From contig JAPZTS010000011.1 of NCBI GenBank assembly GCA_027533185.1, forward strand, positions 62,001 to 126,000: a stretch of 64,000 nt of DNA, written 5' to 3'. The first letter of the stretch is position 1. Each line of letters opens with the position of its first letter. The notes under the pieces were generated by a model. It was not told where the DNA came from, made no database searches, and was given only the letters and a program-made list of their open reading frames with translations. Source of the DNA: Leptospira sp. (GTDB taxonomy: Bacteria > Spirochaetota > Leptospiria > Leptospirales > Leptospiraceae). This document shows positions 1-8,196 of the stretch, piece by piece. The translations under genes were made by a program, and so were the position numbers.

Positions 1-162
1 TGTAGCTTTTTTAAAATAGATTCAAACTTTAGGTATCATATTCTTTTGAAGTCGAATGATATAAGTTTGGTTCGCGATTTGCTTTCGAATATAAAAGATT
101 TCTTTAAAAAAGATAATAATTGTTATGTTGAATATGATTTTGATCCCCTTGATCTTGTATAA
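1..162 (+). CDS. priA: Primosomal helicase PriA, C-terminal end only (partial)
   Basis: The open frame from base 1 to the TAA at 160-162 gives the last 53 residues of a protein cut by the window edge. It contains RYHILLKS and ends YDFDPLDLV, which resembles the C-terminal domain of PriA, where an R-Y-x-x-L-L-K segment is followed by a terminal I-D-V-D-P motif. PriA is a replication-restart 3'-5' helicase that reloads the replisome at stalled forks. fmt follows 9 bases later, and priA next to fmt is a common bacterial arrangement, which supports the call. No helicase motifs are in the window, so identification rests on this short tail and the neighbour. Confidence 0.65.
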   Translation, partial: CSFFKIDSNFRYHILLKSNDISLVRDLLSNIKDFFKKDNNCYVEYDFDPLDLV

Positions 163-171
163 GGAAAAAAA

Positions 172-1137
172 ATGTCTCTAAAAATTGGTTACTTCGGATC
201 CCCTAGCCATTCTAAAGATCTATTAGAAGATTTGGTTGAAAGTGGATTCCAAATCTCATTCGTTGTAACAAATATTGATAAACCAGTGGGAAGAAAACAA
301 ATTCTTACAGAAACACCTGTGAAAGAGTTTGCAAAAAGGAAAGGAATTCCTGTTTTTCAATCGGAGAGGTTAAGAACAGATACCACAATCCAGGATGAAA
401 TTCTAAATCAAGAAGCGGACATCCACCTTGTTTACGCATATGGTTCTATTATACCTGATCGAATCTTTCTTGCACCCAAGCATAGAAGCATCAATCTACA
501 CGGAAGTCTATTGCCTAAATACCGAGGTGCATCTCCCGTACAGTCTGCCATCTTAAATGGGGAAAAAAGCTCTGGATTTTCCATTCAATATCTTGCAACT
601 GAGGTCGACTCGGGAGATCTGATCTTTAGCAAGGAAATTGAAATTCAGAAGGAGGACACAACAGAAAGTTTCCTGCACAAGATAACTCTTGAAGGTGGAT
701 TGGTTTTAAAAAATCTACTACTAGGATTAGGAAACACAGGCACACTTCCGATGGCCAGTCCCCAGGATCATAGCAAGGCAACTCATTGCAAAAAGATCCG
801 ATCAGAAAATCGACCGATCGATTGGTCAAAAACCCGAGACCAAATTCACAATCAAATTCGTGCCTTGTACCCAGATCCATTGGCGACGACTGAATTTCGC
901 GGGAAGAGAGTCGTAATCCTCTCCTCCTTTTTGCCTACAGAAGAGGAATCGAAAGTTGGTCTAGGCAGCTCACCTATGGGTTCCTTTTTTCTAGTAGGGA
1001 AAAAAAGACTTTTCTCGGTCTGTGGAGACGGAAACCTGCTTGGTATAGAGAGTTTGGTTCCCGAAGGGAAAAAACCTATGAAGGGTTTTGAATTCTTTAA
1101 CGGGGCTCGTGTGAATACTGGGGATACATTTACGTGA
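172..1137 (+). CDS. fmt: Methionyl-tRNA formyltransferase
   Basis: Transfers a formyl group from 10-formyltetrahydrofolate to Met-tRNAfMet in the cytoplasm, preparing the initiator tRNA. The 321-residue length is normal for the family. The N-terminal Rossmann domain carries NLHGSLLPKYRGASP at residues 108-122, with the catalytic Asn108 and His110, and the third catalytic residue Asp146 in TEVDSGD. The C-terminal part is the OB-like tRNA-binding domain. The ATG at 172 is preceded by AAGGAAAAA at 161-169, which also overlaps the priA stop. The gene ends in a GTGA overlap with the PASTA gene, so the two are probably translationally coupled. Confidence 0.96.
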   Translation: MSLKIGYFGSPSHSKDLLEDLVESGFQISFVVTNIDKPVGRKQILTETPVKEFAKRKGIPVFQSERLRTDTTIQDEILNQEADIHLVYAYGSIIPDRIFLAPKHRSINLHGSLLPKYRGASPVQSAILNGEKSSGFSIQYLATEVDSGDLIFSKEIEIQKEDTTESFLHKITLEGGLVLKNLLLGLGNTGTLPMASPQDHSKATHCKKIRSENRPIDWSKTRDQIHNQIRALYPDPLATTEFRGKRVVILSSFLPTEEESKVGLGSSPMGSFFLVGKKRLFSVCGDGNLLGIESLVPEGKKPMKGFEFFNGARVNTGDTFT

Positions 1138-2153
1138 AAGAAAAATTTTGGAAAATTTTACCTTACAGTGGTTATGTGCTATTCATTGGAATGGGATTAC
1201 TTGTTTTCTTTGTTAGTGCATTTTTGGTAGTAGTTGTTCGAACGAAAGAAGACCAAAAAGTCGTGATGCCTGCAGTGGTTGGAAAGAATTATATAGAAGT
1301 TCACAATGAGCTACAGAGACTTCAACTCAAGGTTCGATTGGAAACCAAAAGAATTCCAGAGAAAACTGATGGGATTGTTCTTGCTCAGTCTATTGCTTCC
1401 GGAAAAGAGGTGGAGGCGGGTTCAAAGATCTATCTAACCGTGAACATAGGATTCGACCGTATTACAATCCCAGACGTAAAAGGACAGGATTTAAAACGTG
1501 CCAGGGCGATTCTAGAAAAAGTCCTATCGGGTGAAGTTTATGTGCCTCTCCAAATCGGGGCAATTACTTATGTTCCTGCAGTGGGTGACGAGCCTCCCGA
1601 CACTGTTATTGATCAGATTCCTCTTCCAGGAAAAGAAACAAGTTCTGGAGAAAAGATCTACCTTCTTGTGACAGAGTCTCCTAATGAAAAAACTTTCGGT
1701 GCGAAGGACTCTCAATCGTTTGATTTCAATTCATTTAAAGGAATGCCCACCCCTTTTGTCGTGGATGCTCTCCAAAGAAAAAAAATCCCATACAGGATCA
1801 ATTCCGTTCAGAAGCCAGAATTTCGAGAAGACTCAGGTCTTGTTTCGAAAGTAGAGTTGAAACAAGCGGGAGCTGAGATTACCGCATTCTTTTTGCAATC
1901 TTCTGAGTCACTCAAGTATGACTATGAATTACTGAGTTACGAAATTGACGACGACGATACCTATTCTGCTTCCCTCAAATACACAGATCCCAAAGACAAT
2001 CTTGAAAAAGAAAAAGAGATACTGACATCTCAAAAATTCAAAGAAGATGAATTGGTCTATTTTATGATCTATCGCGGTGATAAAACCAAACTCAGTTTAG
2101 TTGGCAAAGACTCTGGAGTTGCGAAAACATGGAAAGTAGAGGGGAAGAATTAA
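1134..2153 (+). CDS. PASTA-domain membrane protein
   Basis: A 339-residue protein starting with GTG at 1134, overlapping fmt by four bases. It has a short cytoplasmic N-terminus, one transmembrane helix at about residues 14-36, and an extracytoplasmic part with PASTA repeats at about 42-104 ([10 protein letters not shown] start) and 110-180 ([10 protein letters not shown] start), plus a weaker third at about 200-256 ([14 protein letters not shown]). PASTA domains bind uncrosslinked peptidoglycan or muropeptides and are usually attached to Ser/Thr kinases or class B penicillin-binding proteins. No kinase or transpeptidase domain is present here, so it may be a cell-wall sensor or adaptor. The domain assignment is firm; the role is inferred. 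Confidence 0.85.
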   Translation: MKEKFWKILPYSGYVLFIGMGLLVFFVSAFLVVVVRTKEDQKVVMPAVVGKNYIEVHNELQRLQLKVRLETKRIPEKTDGIVLAQSIASGKEVEAGSKIYLTVNIGFDRITIPDVKGQDLKRARAILEKVLSGEVYVPLQIGAITYVPAVGDEPPDTVIDQIPLPGKETSSGEKIYLLVTESPNEKTFGAKDSQSFDFNSFKGMPTPFVVDALQRKKIPYRINSVQKPEFREDSGLVSKVELKQAGAEITAFFLQSSESLKYDYELLSYEIDDDDTYSASLKYTDPKDNLEKEKEILTSQKFKEDELVYFMIYRGDKTKLSLVGKDSGVAKTWKVEGKN

Positions 2154-2815
2154 TGAAAATTTCTGCATCCATTCTCGCGGCGAAGTTAACGTCTTTAGCA
2201 ACAGAGCTTCCTACTTACAGTAACGAGAACATTGACCTCATACATATTGATGTAATGGATGGGAATTTTGTTCCCCAGATTTCTTTTGGCGAGGCATTCA
2301 CCAAAGAAGTAAAATCGCATACGCAAATTCCGCTGGATGTTCACCTTATGGTGCAAAATCCGGAACTCCACGTTCCAAAGTATTTTGAGCTAAACCCGTA
2401 TTGCATTACATTTCATGTGGAAACGACAAATTTTTCTGTAAGGCTCGCAGAGGAGATACGGAAACAGGGAATCAAGGTAGGAATTTCTTTGAACCCTCAG
2501 ACTCCGCCAGAATCCATTTCGATGTTATTACCTTATTTGGATCTCGTACTTCTTATGACCGTTGACCCCGGCTTTTATGGGCAATCCTTCGTGAAGTCAG
2601 GTTTTGAGAAGATTGAGACCATCCGCAAAATGACAAAGCCTTATGGAATTGAGCTGGAAGTGGATGGGGGAGTGAACGAGTCCAATATGGCTAGGCTTTC
2701 CGAATTGGGTGTAGATATTACCGTTGTAGGCTCAGGTCTCTACAAAACAGGCAATCCGAACGAACAAGGCAAAAAATTAAAGGAACTCGCAAAATCAAAG
2801 GGAACTCCCTCTTGA
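2153..2815 (+). CDS. rpe: Ribulose-phosphate 3-epimerase
   Basis: Interconverts ribulose 5-phosphate and xylulose 5-phosphate in the pentose phosphate pathway. The TIM-barrel signatures are all visible: [17 protein letters not shown] with a metal-binding His, [17 protein letters not shown] and the phosphate-binding VGSGLY near the C-terminus. An in-frame ATG at 2129 lies inside the PASTA gene, but the start at 2153 is preferred. It overlaps the upstream stop by one base, follows AGAGGGGAAGAA, and puts MKISASILA at the usual family N-terminus, giving 220 residues. Confidence 0.95.
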   Translation: MKISASILAAKLTSLATELPTYSNENIDLIHIDVMDGNFVPQISFGEAFTKEVKSHTQIPLDVHLMVQNPELHVPKYFELNPYCITFHVETTNFSVRLAEEIRKQGIKVGISLNPQTPPESISMLLPYLDLVLLMTVDPGFYGQSFVKSGFEKIETIRKMTKPYGIELEVDGGVNESNMARLSELGVDITVVGSGLYKTGNPNEQGKKLKELAKSKGTPS

Positions 2816-2862
2816 CAGAAGGGGGTTATTTTTAAAACCTGCTACAAAAGAGGTATTTTTCC

Positions 2863-3120
2863 TTGGTAAAACTAAGATTACAAAGAACGGGAACCAAAGC
2901 AGACCCCCACTACCGAATCGTTGCGGCGGACATTCGGTCCCCAAGAGACGGTAGATTTATTGAAGCCATTGGTCACTTCCACCCGGCATCGACTGCAGTT
3001 CAAAAATCCAATTTCAACGAAGAGAAAACTCTTTCTTGGCTAAAAAAAGGTGCACAACCTACCGAAACGGTTCTCGCTTTGTTGAAAAAAGACGGAATCT
3101 GGGCAAAACACAAAGGTTAA
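2863..3120 (+). CDS. rpsP: 30S ribosomal protein bS16
   Basis: Small-subunit protein needed for 30S assembly. The 85 residues show the family N-terminal strand [19 protein letters not shown] followed by the conserved segment with DSRSPRDG-like [14 protein letters not shown]. The start is a TTG at 2863 with AAAAGAGG at 2846-2853 as ribosome binding site. It opens the rpsP-khpA-rimM-trmD-rplS-rnhB cluster, an order shared with Bacillus and many other bacteria. KhpA starts two bases after its stop, so the genes are co-transcribed. Confidence 0.97.
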   Translation: MVKLRLQRTGTKADPHYRIVAADIRSPRDGRFIEAIGHFHPASTAVQKSNFNEEKTLSWLKKGAQPTETVLALLKKDGIWAKHKG

Positions 3121-3121
3121 T

Positions 3122-3352
3122 ATGGATTCACTCGTTCGCTACATAGTCACATCCCTCGTGGATCAACCAGACCAAGTGAACGTTACACTTGTTCCTGGCG
3201 AAGAAGAAAATATAATAGAGCTTCGCGTAGCTGGTAAAGATTTGGGAAAGGTGATTGGAAAGAACGGAAGGATTGCAAAATCACTTCGCACAGTCCTACA
3301 AGCTGCTGGCACCAAACAAGGTAAAAATTACACATTAGAAATTGTCGACTAA
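3122..3352 (+). CDS. khpA: KH-domain RNA-binding protein KhpA
   Basis: A 76-residue single KH domain. The signature [15 protein letters not shown] at about residues 40-54 contains the GxxG loop that grips single-stranded RNA. In Gram-positive bacteria and others KhpA pairs with KhpB/Jag and affects small-RNA function and cell elongation. No partner is encoded here. It sits between rpsP and rimM in the standard ribosome-maturation cluster and its 3' end overlaps the TTG start of rimM. Confidence 0.93.
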   Translation: MDSLVRYIVTSLVDQPDQVNVTLVPGEEENIIELRVAGKDLGKVIGKNGRIAKSLRTVLQAAGTKQGKNYTLEIVD

Positions 3353-3884
3353 ATCCAGTTTTGTGAAAGTGGGAGGTTTTGGTACCTCCCATGGAATCAA
3401 GGGACTCATTAAGGTATACTCTGACGGAGAAACTTTAGCTTCACTACAGACACCTTTTGAGTGTTTGGTTCAGAAAATTTCCGAGACAAATTCCTACCAA
3501 AAAGTCAAAGTCGAATCCTTTAAGCGGAATGGCAATCACTACCTCGCAAAGATAGAAGGCTTTGAAACTCCTGAAGCAGTCATTGCCTTTAGAAACAAAT
3601 CAATCTATTTGAAAGAAGAGGAACTACCTCCACCAGATGAAGATGAAGTGTATACCAAGGACTTGATTGGTTTACTTGCAATTTCCTATGAATCAAAAGA
3701 GAAGATCGGATACAAAATTTCTGATATTTTAGACAACCCTGCCCATCCGATTCTCGTTTTAGAACCTTTGGAAGAAGGTCAACCAAACCTCCTCATTCCC
3801 TTTATAAACCAATTTCTAGGGGATTGGGACTTGCAGGCCAAAACTATCGAGATAAAAGACTGGGAGCAGTGGTTTGAAGTTTAA
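3342..3884 (+). CDS. rimM: 16S rRNA processing protein RimM
   Basis: Helps mature the head of the 30S subunit and binds protein uS19. The N-terminal RimM barrel begins [18 protein letters not shown] and the C-terminal PRC barrel runs from about residue 100 (VYTKDLIGL) to the end. The start is uncertain: TTG at 3342 overlaps khpA, and a GTG at 3363 would remove seven residues and bring the protein closer to the family N-terminus. It overlaps trmD by 11 bases, so the two are likely coupled, as the pair is in most bacteria. Confidence 0.93.
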   Translation: MSTKSSFVKVGGFGTSHGIKGLIKVYSDGETLASLQTPFECLVQKISETNSYQKVKVESFKRNGNHYLAKIEGFETPEAVIAFRNKSIYLKEEELPPPDEDEVYTKDLIGLLAISYESKEKIGYKISDILDNPAHPILVLEPLEEGQPNLLIPFINQFLGDWDLQAKTIEIKDWEQWFEV

Positions 3885-4527
3885 TTTCATTACACTATTC
3901 CCCGAAAAGATTGAATCCTACTTTGCCTCTGGTATACCTGGAAAGGCAGTCGAACGTTCTTTTTTAGAAGTCAATACCTTGCAACTCCGAGACTTTGCTG
4001 GTAACAAACACAACAAAGTAGACGATACCATCTATGGGGGGGGACCAGGGATGTTATTACAGGTTGGTCCCATATACAGGGCTTTAGAATCTCTAGGTGG
4101 TGAGAAGGGTTATGTGATCCTCCTAAGTCCCTCAGGGGAGCTCTTCAACCAAACGCTGGCAAAAGAAATCTACGAAAGCCATAAGACAATCACCTTCATC
4201 TCTGGTTATTATGAAGGTGTCGACCACCGTGTCGCAGAGCATTTAATTGACAGGGAAGTGGGCATTGGAAATTATGTAATTTCATCGGGGGATTTGGCCG
4301 CTTTGGTCGTTGCCGACTGTTTGTCTCGCCTTGTACCGGGGTTTCTTGGTAAGGAAGAGAGTCTTGCAGAGGAGTCCCACAATGAAATCGAGGAATTAGA
4401 ATACCCTCAATACACGAAACCCTATGATTTTATGGGTTGGACTGTTCCAGATGTCCTCCTTGGTGGCCATCACGAAGAGATCAGAAAGTGGCGCGAAAAA
4501 ATGCGTAAGGAAAGAAATCATTCATAG
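3874..4527 (+). CDS. trmD: tRNA (guanine-N1)-methyltransferase
   Basis: Methylates G37 of tRNAs that read CUN, CCN and CGG, which prevents frameshifting. The SPOUT trefoil-knot fold is recognised by [26 protein letters not shown] and the SAM-binding [19 protein letters not shown]. The start is TTG at 3874, inside the end of rimM, giving the usual [12 protein letters not shown]-terminus. Length 217 is slightly short of the 220-250 typical of the family but nothing essential is missing. Confidence 0.96.
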   Translation: MKFNFITLFPEKIESYFASGIPGKAVERSFLEVNTLQLRDFAGNKHNKVDDTIYGGGPGMLLQVGPIYRALESLGGEKGYVILLSPSGELFNQTLAKEIYESHKTITFISGYYEGVDHRVAEHLIDREVGIGNYVISSGDLAALVVADCLSRLVPGFLGKEESLAEESHNEIEELEYPQYTKPYDFMGWTVPDVLLGGHHEEIRKWREKMRKERNHS

Positions 4528-4535
4528 AGGAAACC

Positions 4536-4967
4536 ATGAATCAGATCTTAGAAGCAGCTCTAGCAAAAGAGACAAAAAACGAATTGAATTTTGAAATTGG
4601 TGATACGGTTAAGGTTCACTATAAAATTGTTGAATCTGGAAAAGAGCGGGTTCAGGTATACGAGGGCGTTGTAATCTCCATTGCAAATAAATCGCATAGC
4701 AAAACGTTTACTGTAAGACGAATTTCTTATGACATCGGTGTTGAGCGAATTTTCCCTCTCCACAGTCCAAAAATAGCAAAGATCGAACTTGTCCGCAAAG
4801 GAAGTGTTAGGCGAGCAAAACTCTTCTATTTGCGTGATAAAAAAGGGAAGTCTGGACGTATCAAAGAGAAAAAGGGTGGTCAAGCCATCGTTGCTCAAGA
4901 TAAAAAACGTCAGGACGAGGCCGCAAAATCAAAGGCAAAAGAAGCAGCGGAAGCAACTCCAGCCTAA
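4536..4967 (+). CDS. rplS: 50S ribosomal protein bL19 with long basic tail
   Basis: bL19 sits at the 30S-50S interface. The core to about residue 112 is typical, with [12 protein letters not shown], the [11 protein letters not shown] segment and [11 protein letters not shown]. Residues from about 113 to 143 form an extra Lys/Ala/Glu-rich, probably disordered tail that most bL19 proteins lack. AGAGGAAACC precedes the ATG. The stop TAA at 4965-4967 is immediately followed by the presumed start region of rnhB, whose usable start is unusual. Confidence 0.96.
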   Translation: MNQILEAALAKETKNELNFEIGDTVKVHYKIVESGKERVQVYEGVVISIANKSHSKTFTVRRISYDIGVERIFPLHSPKIAKIELVRKGSVRRAKLFYLRDKKGKSGRIKEKKGGQAIVAQDKKRQDEAAKSKAKEAAEATPA

Positions 4968-5650
4968 TTCCCCTTCCCGAACCGCTCACCCGCCCTTTTT
5001 TTCCGGAACTTCTGGTTCCCGATCTCACCTGTCTCTCGTTTGATGAGGCAGGACGAGGGGCACTCGCAGGGCCTGTTGCTATTTCCTGTGTCTCTTTTTC
5101 TCTCCCCACAATTCAAAAAATCCAAAAGAACGAAATCCTCCTAGGTATCCGAGATTCCAAGATACTTGGCTTAGAAAAGCGGAGGAGCTTACGTGCTGAG
5201 ATTCTTAAACATGCAGACTATTCGAAAACGGTGTTAGTTAGCCAGAAATTTATAGATACATATAATATCAATCAGGCGATCTTTTATGGAATCAACCGAT
5301 TGATACCAGAAACCATCACATCCAAACAAAGACAAAAGTTTCTGTTGCTTGTAGATGGAAACTATACGGTAAAGATAAAGAAAGAAATTTTAGGAATCCA
5401 GTCCATACCCAAAGGCGACGACCTCATACCGAGTATTTCTGCAGCCTCGATTCTTGCGAAAACTACCAGAGATGAGTTTATGGAACGGATGGATCACAAA
5501 TTTCCTGTCTATGGTTTTGCCACACATAAGGGTTACGGAACGGAAATGCATAGAAATGCCTTAGAAAAACATGGACTTTCTTCCGTCCATAGGTTGAGTT
5601 TTTGTGGGTTTCTCCGACAGAATGAGGGTGGGCCCCACCTTTTTTCTTGA
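4967..5650 (+). CDS. rnhB: Ribonuclease HII with non-canonical start
   Basis: Cleaves RNA in RNA-DNA hybrids, including single misincorporated ribonucleotides. The frame contains all expected catalytic acids: SFDEAGRGALAGP at 5036-5074, LLLVDGNY near 5350, and the last Asp in MERMDHKFPVYGFATHKGYGT. The frame is open from 4904, but no ATG, GTG or TTG occurs before the GTG at 5231, which lies well inside the protein. Usable alternatives are ATT at 4967, which shares its A with the rplS stop, or CTG at 5012. I give the ATT boundary, making about 227 residues, a normal family length. The function is firm; the start is not. Confidence 0.88.
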   Translation: MPLPEPLTRPFFPELLVPDLTCLSFDEAGRGALAGPVAISCVSFSLPTIQKIQKNEILLGIRDSKILGLEKRRSLRAEILKHADYSKTVLVSQKFIDTYNINQAIFYGINRLIPETITSKQRQKFLLLVDGNYTVKIKKEILGIQSIPKGDDLIPSISAASILAKTTRDEFMERMDHKFPVYGFATHKGYGTEMHRNALEKHGLSSVHRLSFCGFLRQNEGGPHLFS

Positions 5651-6260
5651 ACCTTTCCGAGTTTGGATTCCCAACGTCTCTTCCAAAGAAAACCGAGACA
5701 AGTTTCCACGACTGCCACCCAAGTTTGGTTCTAGCTTAGGTAATTCGCCTAACAAAGATATCAAAATCCAAAACAAAGAGTTCATTCCACCACTCGGGAA
5801 TCAAAAATTCGGACCTTTAAGATTTCAAGACAAAACTGATTTACCTCATTCTGACTCCCTGAACTCCCATTCGATTCAAAAATGGCTGAACCAAACGGAG
5901 GAAAAATCGACTGGTGCAAATAGGAACCTATGGGACTATCTCTTTCCTGGGATTGTTTATCCAAGAGAATCCGCCTTCATTCGTAGAGACTCGCGCCGAG
6001 CCTCTTTCCTTGGCCTCCACAACAACAAAGGCCAAGTCTTCTTTAGTTTTCTCTATTCCTCCATGGACCTAGGAGAGATGGGATTTCTTTTTCAAGCAGA
6101 TCCAAAAGGTGAAGAGAGCATGGAAATCATTGGTTTTTTTGGTAATGAATCGAGTCAGGAAAAATTCATTCAAGATTGGCAAAATACCCCTAAGGATTTT
6201 CTCGCCAAACTACAAACAAAAGTTTTTACCGAAGATCCACCAAACGGAAATTACCGATGA
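5622..6260 (+). CDS. Unknown protein in YlqG position, upstream of FlhB-like gene
   Basis: About 212 residues if the ATG at 5622 is used; an in-frame GTG at 5604 is also possible. Both lie inside the end of rnhB. I do not recognise a domain. The N-terminal half is rich in Pro, Asn and Lys and looks unstructured. The C-terminal half is more ordered, with alternating hydrophobic strands (GQVFFSFLYSSMDLGEMGFLFQ). In Bacillus the same position after rnhB is held by ylqG, also followed by an FlhB C-terminal homologue, and the strand-rich C-terminus resembles the general plan of FliK-type hook-length proteins. That is a position-based inference. It overlaps the next gene by ATGA. Confidence 0.75.
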   Translation: MRVGPTFFLEPFRVWIPNVSSKENRDKFPRLPPKFGSSLGNSPNKDIKIQNKEFIPPLGNQKFGPLRFQDKTDLPHSDSLNSHSIQKWLNQTEEKSTGANRNLWDYLFPGIVYPRESAFIRRDSRRASFLGLHNNKGQVFFSFLYSSMDLGEMGFLFQADPKGEESMEIIGFFGNESSQEKFIQDWQNTPKDFLAKLQTKVFTEDPPNGNYR

Positions 6261-6517
6261 AAAAAAAAGCAATAGCTCTAGCCTATGATTTCCAGAAACA
6301 AAAGGCACCGGCAGTAATTGCCAGGGGTGAAGGGCGGTTTGCCTTGGAAATTTGTAGAATTGCAAAGGAAGAGGGAATTCTAATCCATGAAGATCCACTT
6401 TTACACAAATCATTGGAGCACCTAAAGGATGGTCAGGAAATCCCTAGGGAATTATACGAGGCAGTAGCCATCGTCTTTCGAATCTTAGTTTCTGCACCGC
6501 AAAAGAAAAACAATTGA
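6257..6517 (+). CDS. FlhB C-terminal cytoplasmic-domain homologue (FlhX/YlqH type)
   Basis: An 86-residue protein matching only the C-terminal cytoplasmic domain of FlhB after its autocleavage site: APAVIARGEGRFALEI, then EEGILIHEDP and GQEIPRELYEAVA. FlhB is the flagellar export-gate protein that switches substrate specificity. This protein has no membrane part and no NPTH site. Stand-alone copies are called FlhX or YlqH and may substitute for the FlhB C-terminal fragment. It starts with ATG at 6257 overlapping the previous gene by four bases, so both are made together. Confidence 0.9.
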   Translation: MKKKAIALAYDFQKQKAPAVIARGEGRFALEICRIAKEEGILIHEDPLLHKSLEHLKDGQEIPRELYEAVAIVFRILVSAPQKKNN

Positions 6518-6551
6518 AGTTTCTGCAGATTTGTGTAGCATATACGTAGCT

Positions 6552-7739
6552 ATGCGAAAAATTTCAGTCCGTGATTTAGAACCGGGAACTAAGTTCACCC
6601 GTTCGGTTTATTTGGATAAAGACACTGTATTTGTCGGTTCGGACCAACCAATCACCCAACAAGACTTGGATCGACTCAATCAGTTTGGCATCAGTTTTGT
6701 CTTAACTGATGGGGAAAAAATTACCCTTGCAGAATCAGAAAAAATGTCGGGTGCCAATGGATTGGGTCATTTTGATACCAACCTTCCTTTCTACCAGGAT
6801 GACGAAAACTCCACACGTTTTAAATACATTCTTGAAAAGGCAAACTCAAGCAAAGTAGAATTCAACGCAGTTTTTAAAGACTGTTTTGAGTTGGTGCAAA
6901 AAACCTATAAGTCTGCATCAGAGGGTCGTTATACGGAGATCCGTGAATTCCGAGAAATCGCTGAGAGAATTGCAGACCACACAAAATCAAATAATCAGTT
7001 ACCTATTTTACTCCTCTCTCATTCTCATTCCGGTTACTACTTGTATTCACATATCTGTTATGCGACGTTTTTTTCTGTTATGATTGGAAACTTCCTTGAG
7101 TTTTCAAGGCCTAAGTTAATAGATTTGGCACTTGCTTCTCTTTTTGCTGATATTGGAATGGTAACAGTTCCGGAAGAAGTTTCTGAAAAACGAGGACCAC
7201 TTACTGAACTCGATCTAAAAACCATCAAACGTCATCCTGTCACAGGTTACCAGATTCTCACCCAAAGACTCAAGTTGAAGAACTCGCTTGCCATAGTCTC
7301 CCTCCAACACCATGAAGCTTTGGACGGTTCTGGGTATCCGCAACGCATCATGGCAAACCAAATTGAAGAATTGACCAAGGTTTTTATGATTGGGGACCAG
7401 TTTGCGGCTATGATCCACCCAAGGCCCTATAGGCAATCCATAGTTCCATACGAAGCAATGAAGATCATGATCTCAGAAAACGTAAATCGCTTTGATTTGA
7501 AAATGGTTCGTTTATTTTTAAACAAACTTTCAATGTTCCCCGTTGGGTCAGGCGTTGTTTTATCGGATGAGAGAATGGGGCTTGTAATAGAAGCAAATCG
7601 GGATAAGCCACTAAGGCCTGTTGTGCGAGTTACAAAAGATGGCGATGGAAGAAGGCTAAAACATTTAGAGTTTGTGGACCTTATGAAGGATCTCAACCTA
7701 TACATCCAAAAGGCAATCCCATTTTCTCAAATCTACTAA
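6552..7739 (+). CDS. HD-GYP-type protein with degenerate HD dyad
   Basis: About 395 residues. An N-terminal DUF3391-like segment (KISVRDLEPGTKFTRSV) is followed by an HD-GYP domain from about residue 145. The GYP signature HHEALDGSGYP is intact at about 253-263 and the KRHP helix is present. The HD dyad reads ADIG at about 199-202 instead of HDIG, so one metal ligand of the cyclic-di-GMP phosphodiesterase is missing. It may be a binding or scaffold protein, or use an altered metal site. The ATG at 6552 gives a natural N-terminus; a TTG at 6531 is in frame. No clear ribosome binding site precedes either. It follows an FlhB-like gene. Confidence 0.85.
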   Translation: MRKISVRDLEPGTKFTRSVYLDKDTVFVGSDQPITQQDLDRLNQFGISFVLTDGEKITLAESEKMSGANGLGHFDTNLPFYQDDENSTRFKYILEKANSSKVEFNAVFKDCFELVQKTYKSASEGRYTEIREFREIAERIADHTKSNNQLPILLLSHSHSGYYLYSHICYATFFSVMIGNFLEFSRPKLIDLALASLFADIGMVTVPEEVSEKRGPLTELDLKTIKRHPVTGYQILTQRLKLKNSLAIVSLQHHEALDGSGYPQRIMANQIEELTKVFMIGDQFAAMIHPRPYRQSIVPYEAMKIMISENVNRFDLKMVRLFLNKLSMFPVGSGVVLSDERMGLVIEANRDKPLRPVVRVTKDGDGRRLKHLEFVDLMKDLNLYIQKAIPFSQIY

Positions 7740-7743
7740 GACG

Positions 7744-8097
7744 GTGAGCCCTAATTTTAAAACAAAACGGGGAAGGCTTGGAGAAGTTATTGCCCTTCGA
7801 GAACTCCAAGATTTGGGACATATTATTCTGTTTACAAATTATCGCAATAGATTTGCTGAAATAGACATCATCAGCTTTTTTGATGGTGGTTTGCATTTTT
7901 TTGAAGTGAAAACCTGGTCAGAGCAAGACTCCTACCACCCATTCTTCTCACTTAATGAGACAAAACAACGGAAAATGCGGAAATCTTATTTATATTTAAC
8001 ACAAATGATCCCTGCCTTCTCTCACCTAACAGTGAGTTTTGATTTGATTCATATCACAGAAAAAACGGAAGTTATCTTTTATTACTCACTCTTCTAA
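7744..8097 (+). CDS. yraN: YraN/UPF0102 family putative nuclease
   Basis: 117 residues from a GTG start at 7744, four bases after the HD-GYP gene. The family pattern is clear: GRLGEVIALRELQDLGHIIL, then N-Y-R-N-R-F-A-E-I-D-I-I and FFEVKTW. The acidic residues Glu/Asp with ExK form a restriction-endonuclease-like metal site similar to Holliday-junction resolvases. Its biological role is not firmly established, although it is often found beside rnhB, as it nearly is here. The usual C-terminal Arg of the ExK-R motif is replaced by Trp (VKTW). Confidence 0.88.
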   Translation: MSPNFKTKRGRLGEVIALRELQDLGHIILFTNYRNRFAEIDIISFFDGGLHFFEVKTWSEQDSYHPFFSLNETKQRKMRKSYLYLTQMIPAFSHLTVSFDLIHITEKTEVIFYYSLF

Positions 8098-8108
8098 AAT
8101 ACTTCATC

Positions 8109-8153
8109 AAGGGATTTTTAATCCCTTCCGATGGTTTCAGTATCCCTTAGGGA
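8109..8153 (+). promoter_or_regulatory. Inverted repeats between yraN and the 66-residue gene
   Basis: Perfect 8-base arms AAGGGATT (8109-8116) and AATCCCTT (8120-8127) flank a 3-base loop. A second short palindrome, TCCC (8143-8146) and GGGA (8150-8153), lies just downstream. There is no T-run after either, so a simple intrinsic terminator is doubtful. Because GGGA and TCCC elements recur, the first left arm could also pair with the second TCCC, allowing alternative folds ahead of the two AAGGA hairpins. Confidence 0.5.
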
Positions 8154-8157
8154 AACG

Positions 8158-8196
8158 CTCTCAAGGACGAGAGTTTGATTGTTACAAGGAAGTAAC
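8158..8196 (+). promoter_or_regulatory. Twin AAGGA-loop hairpins, candidate CsrA sites over a start region
   Basis: Two successive hairpins each have a perfect 5-base stem and a 6-base loop beginning AAGGA. The first is CTCTC-AAGGAC-GAGAG at 8158-8173 and the second GTTAC-AAGGAA-GTAAC at 8181-8196. CsrA/RsmA dimers bind ANGGA presented in hexaloops, usually at two sites per mRNA, and the second hairpin closely matches the selected binding consensus (UACARGGA-x-GU). The AAGGA of the second loop is also the only ribosome binding site for the ATG at 8201. The structure is visible in the sequence; CsrA binding is inferred. Confidence 0.6.

Noticed and set aside
2812..2848. TTGACA upstream of rpsP as a promoter
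   Set aside because: The only good -10-like sequence (TACAAA at 2843) is 25 bases away, too far for a normal sigma-70 promoter.
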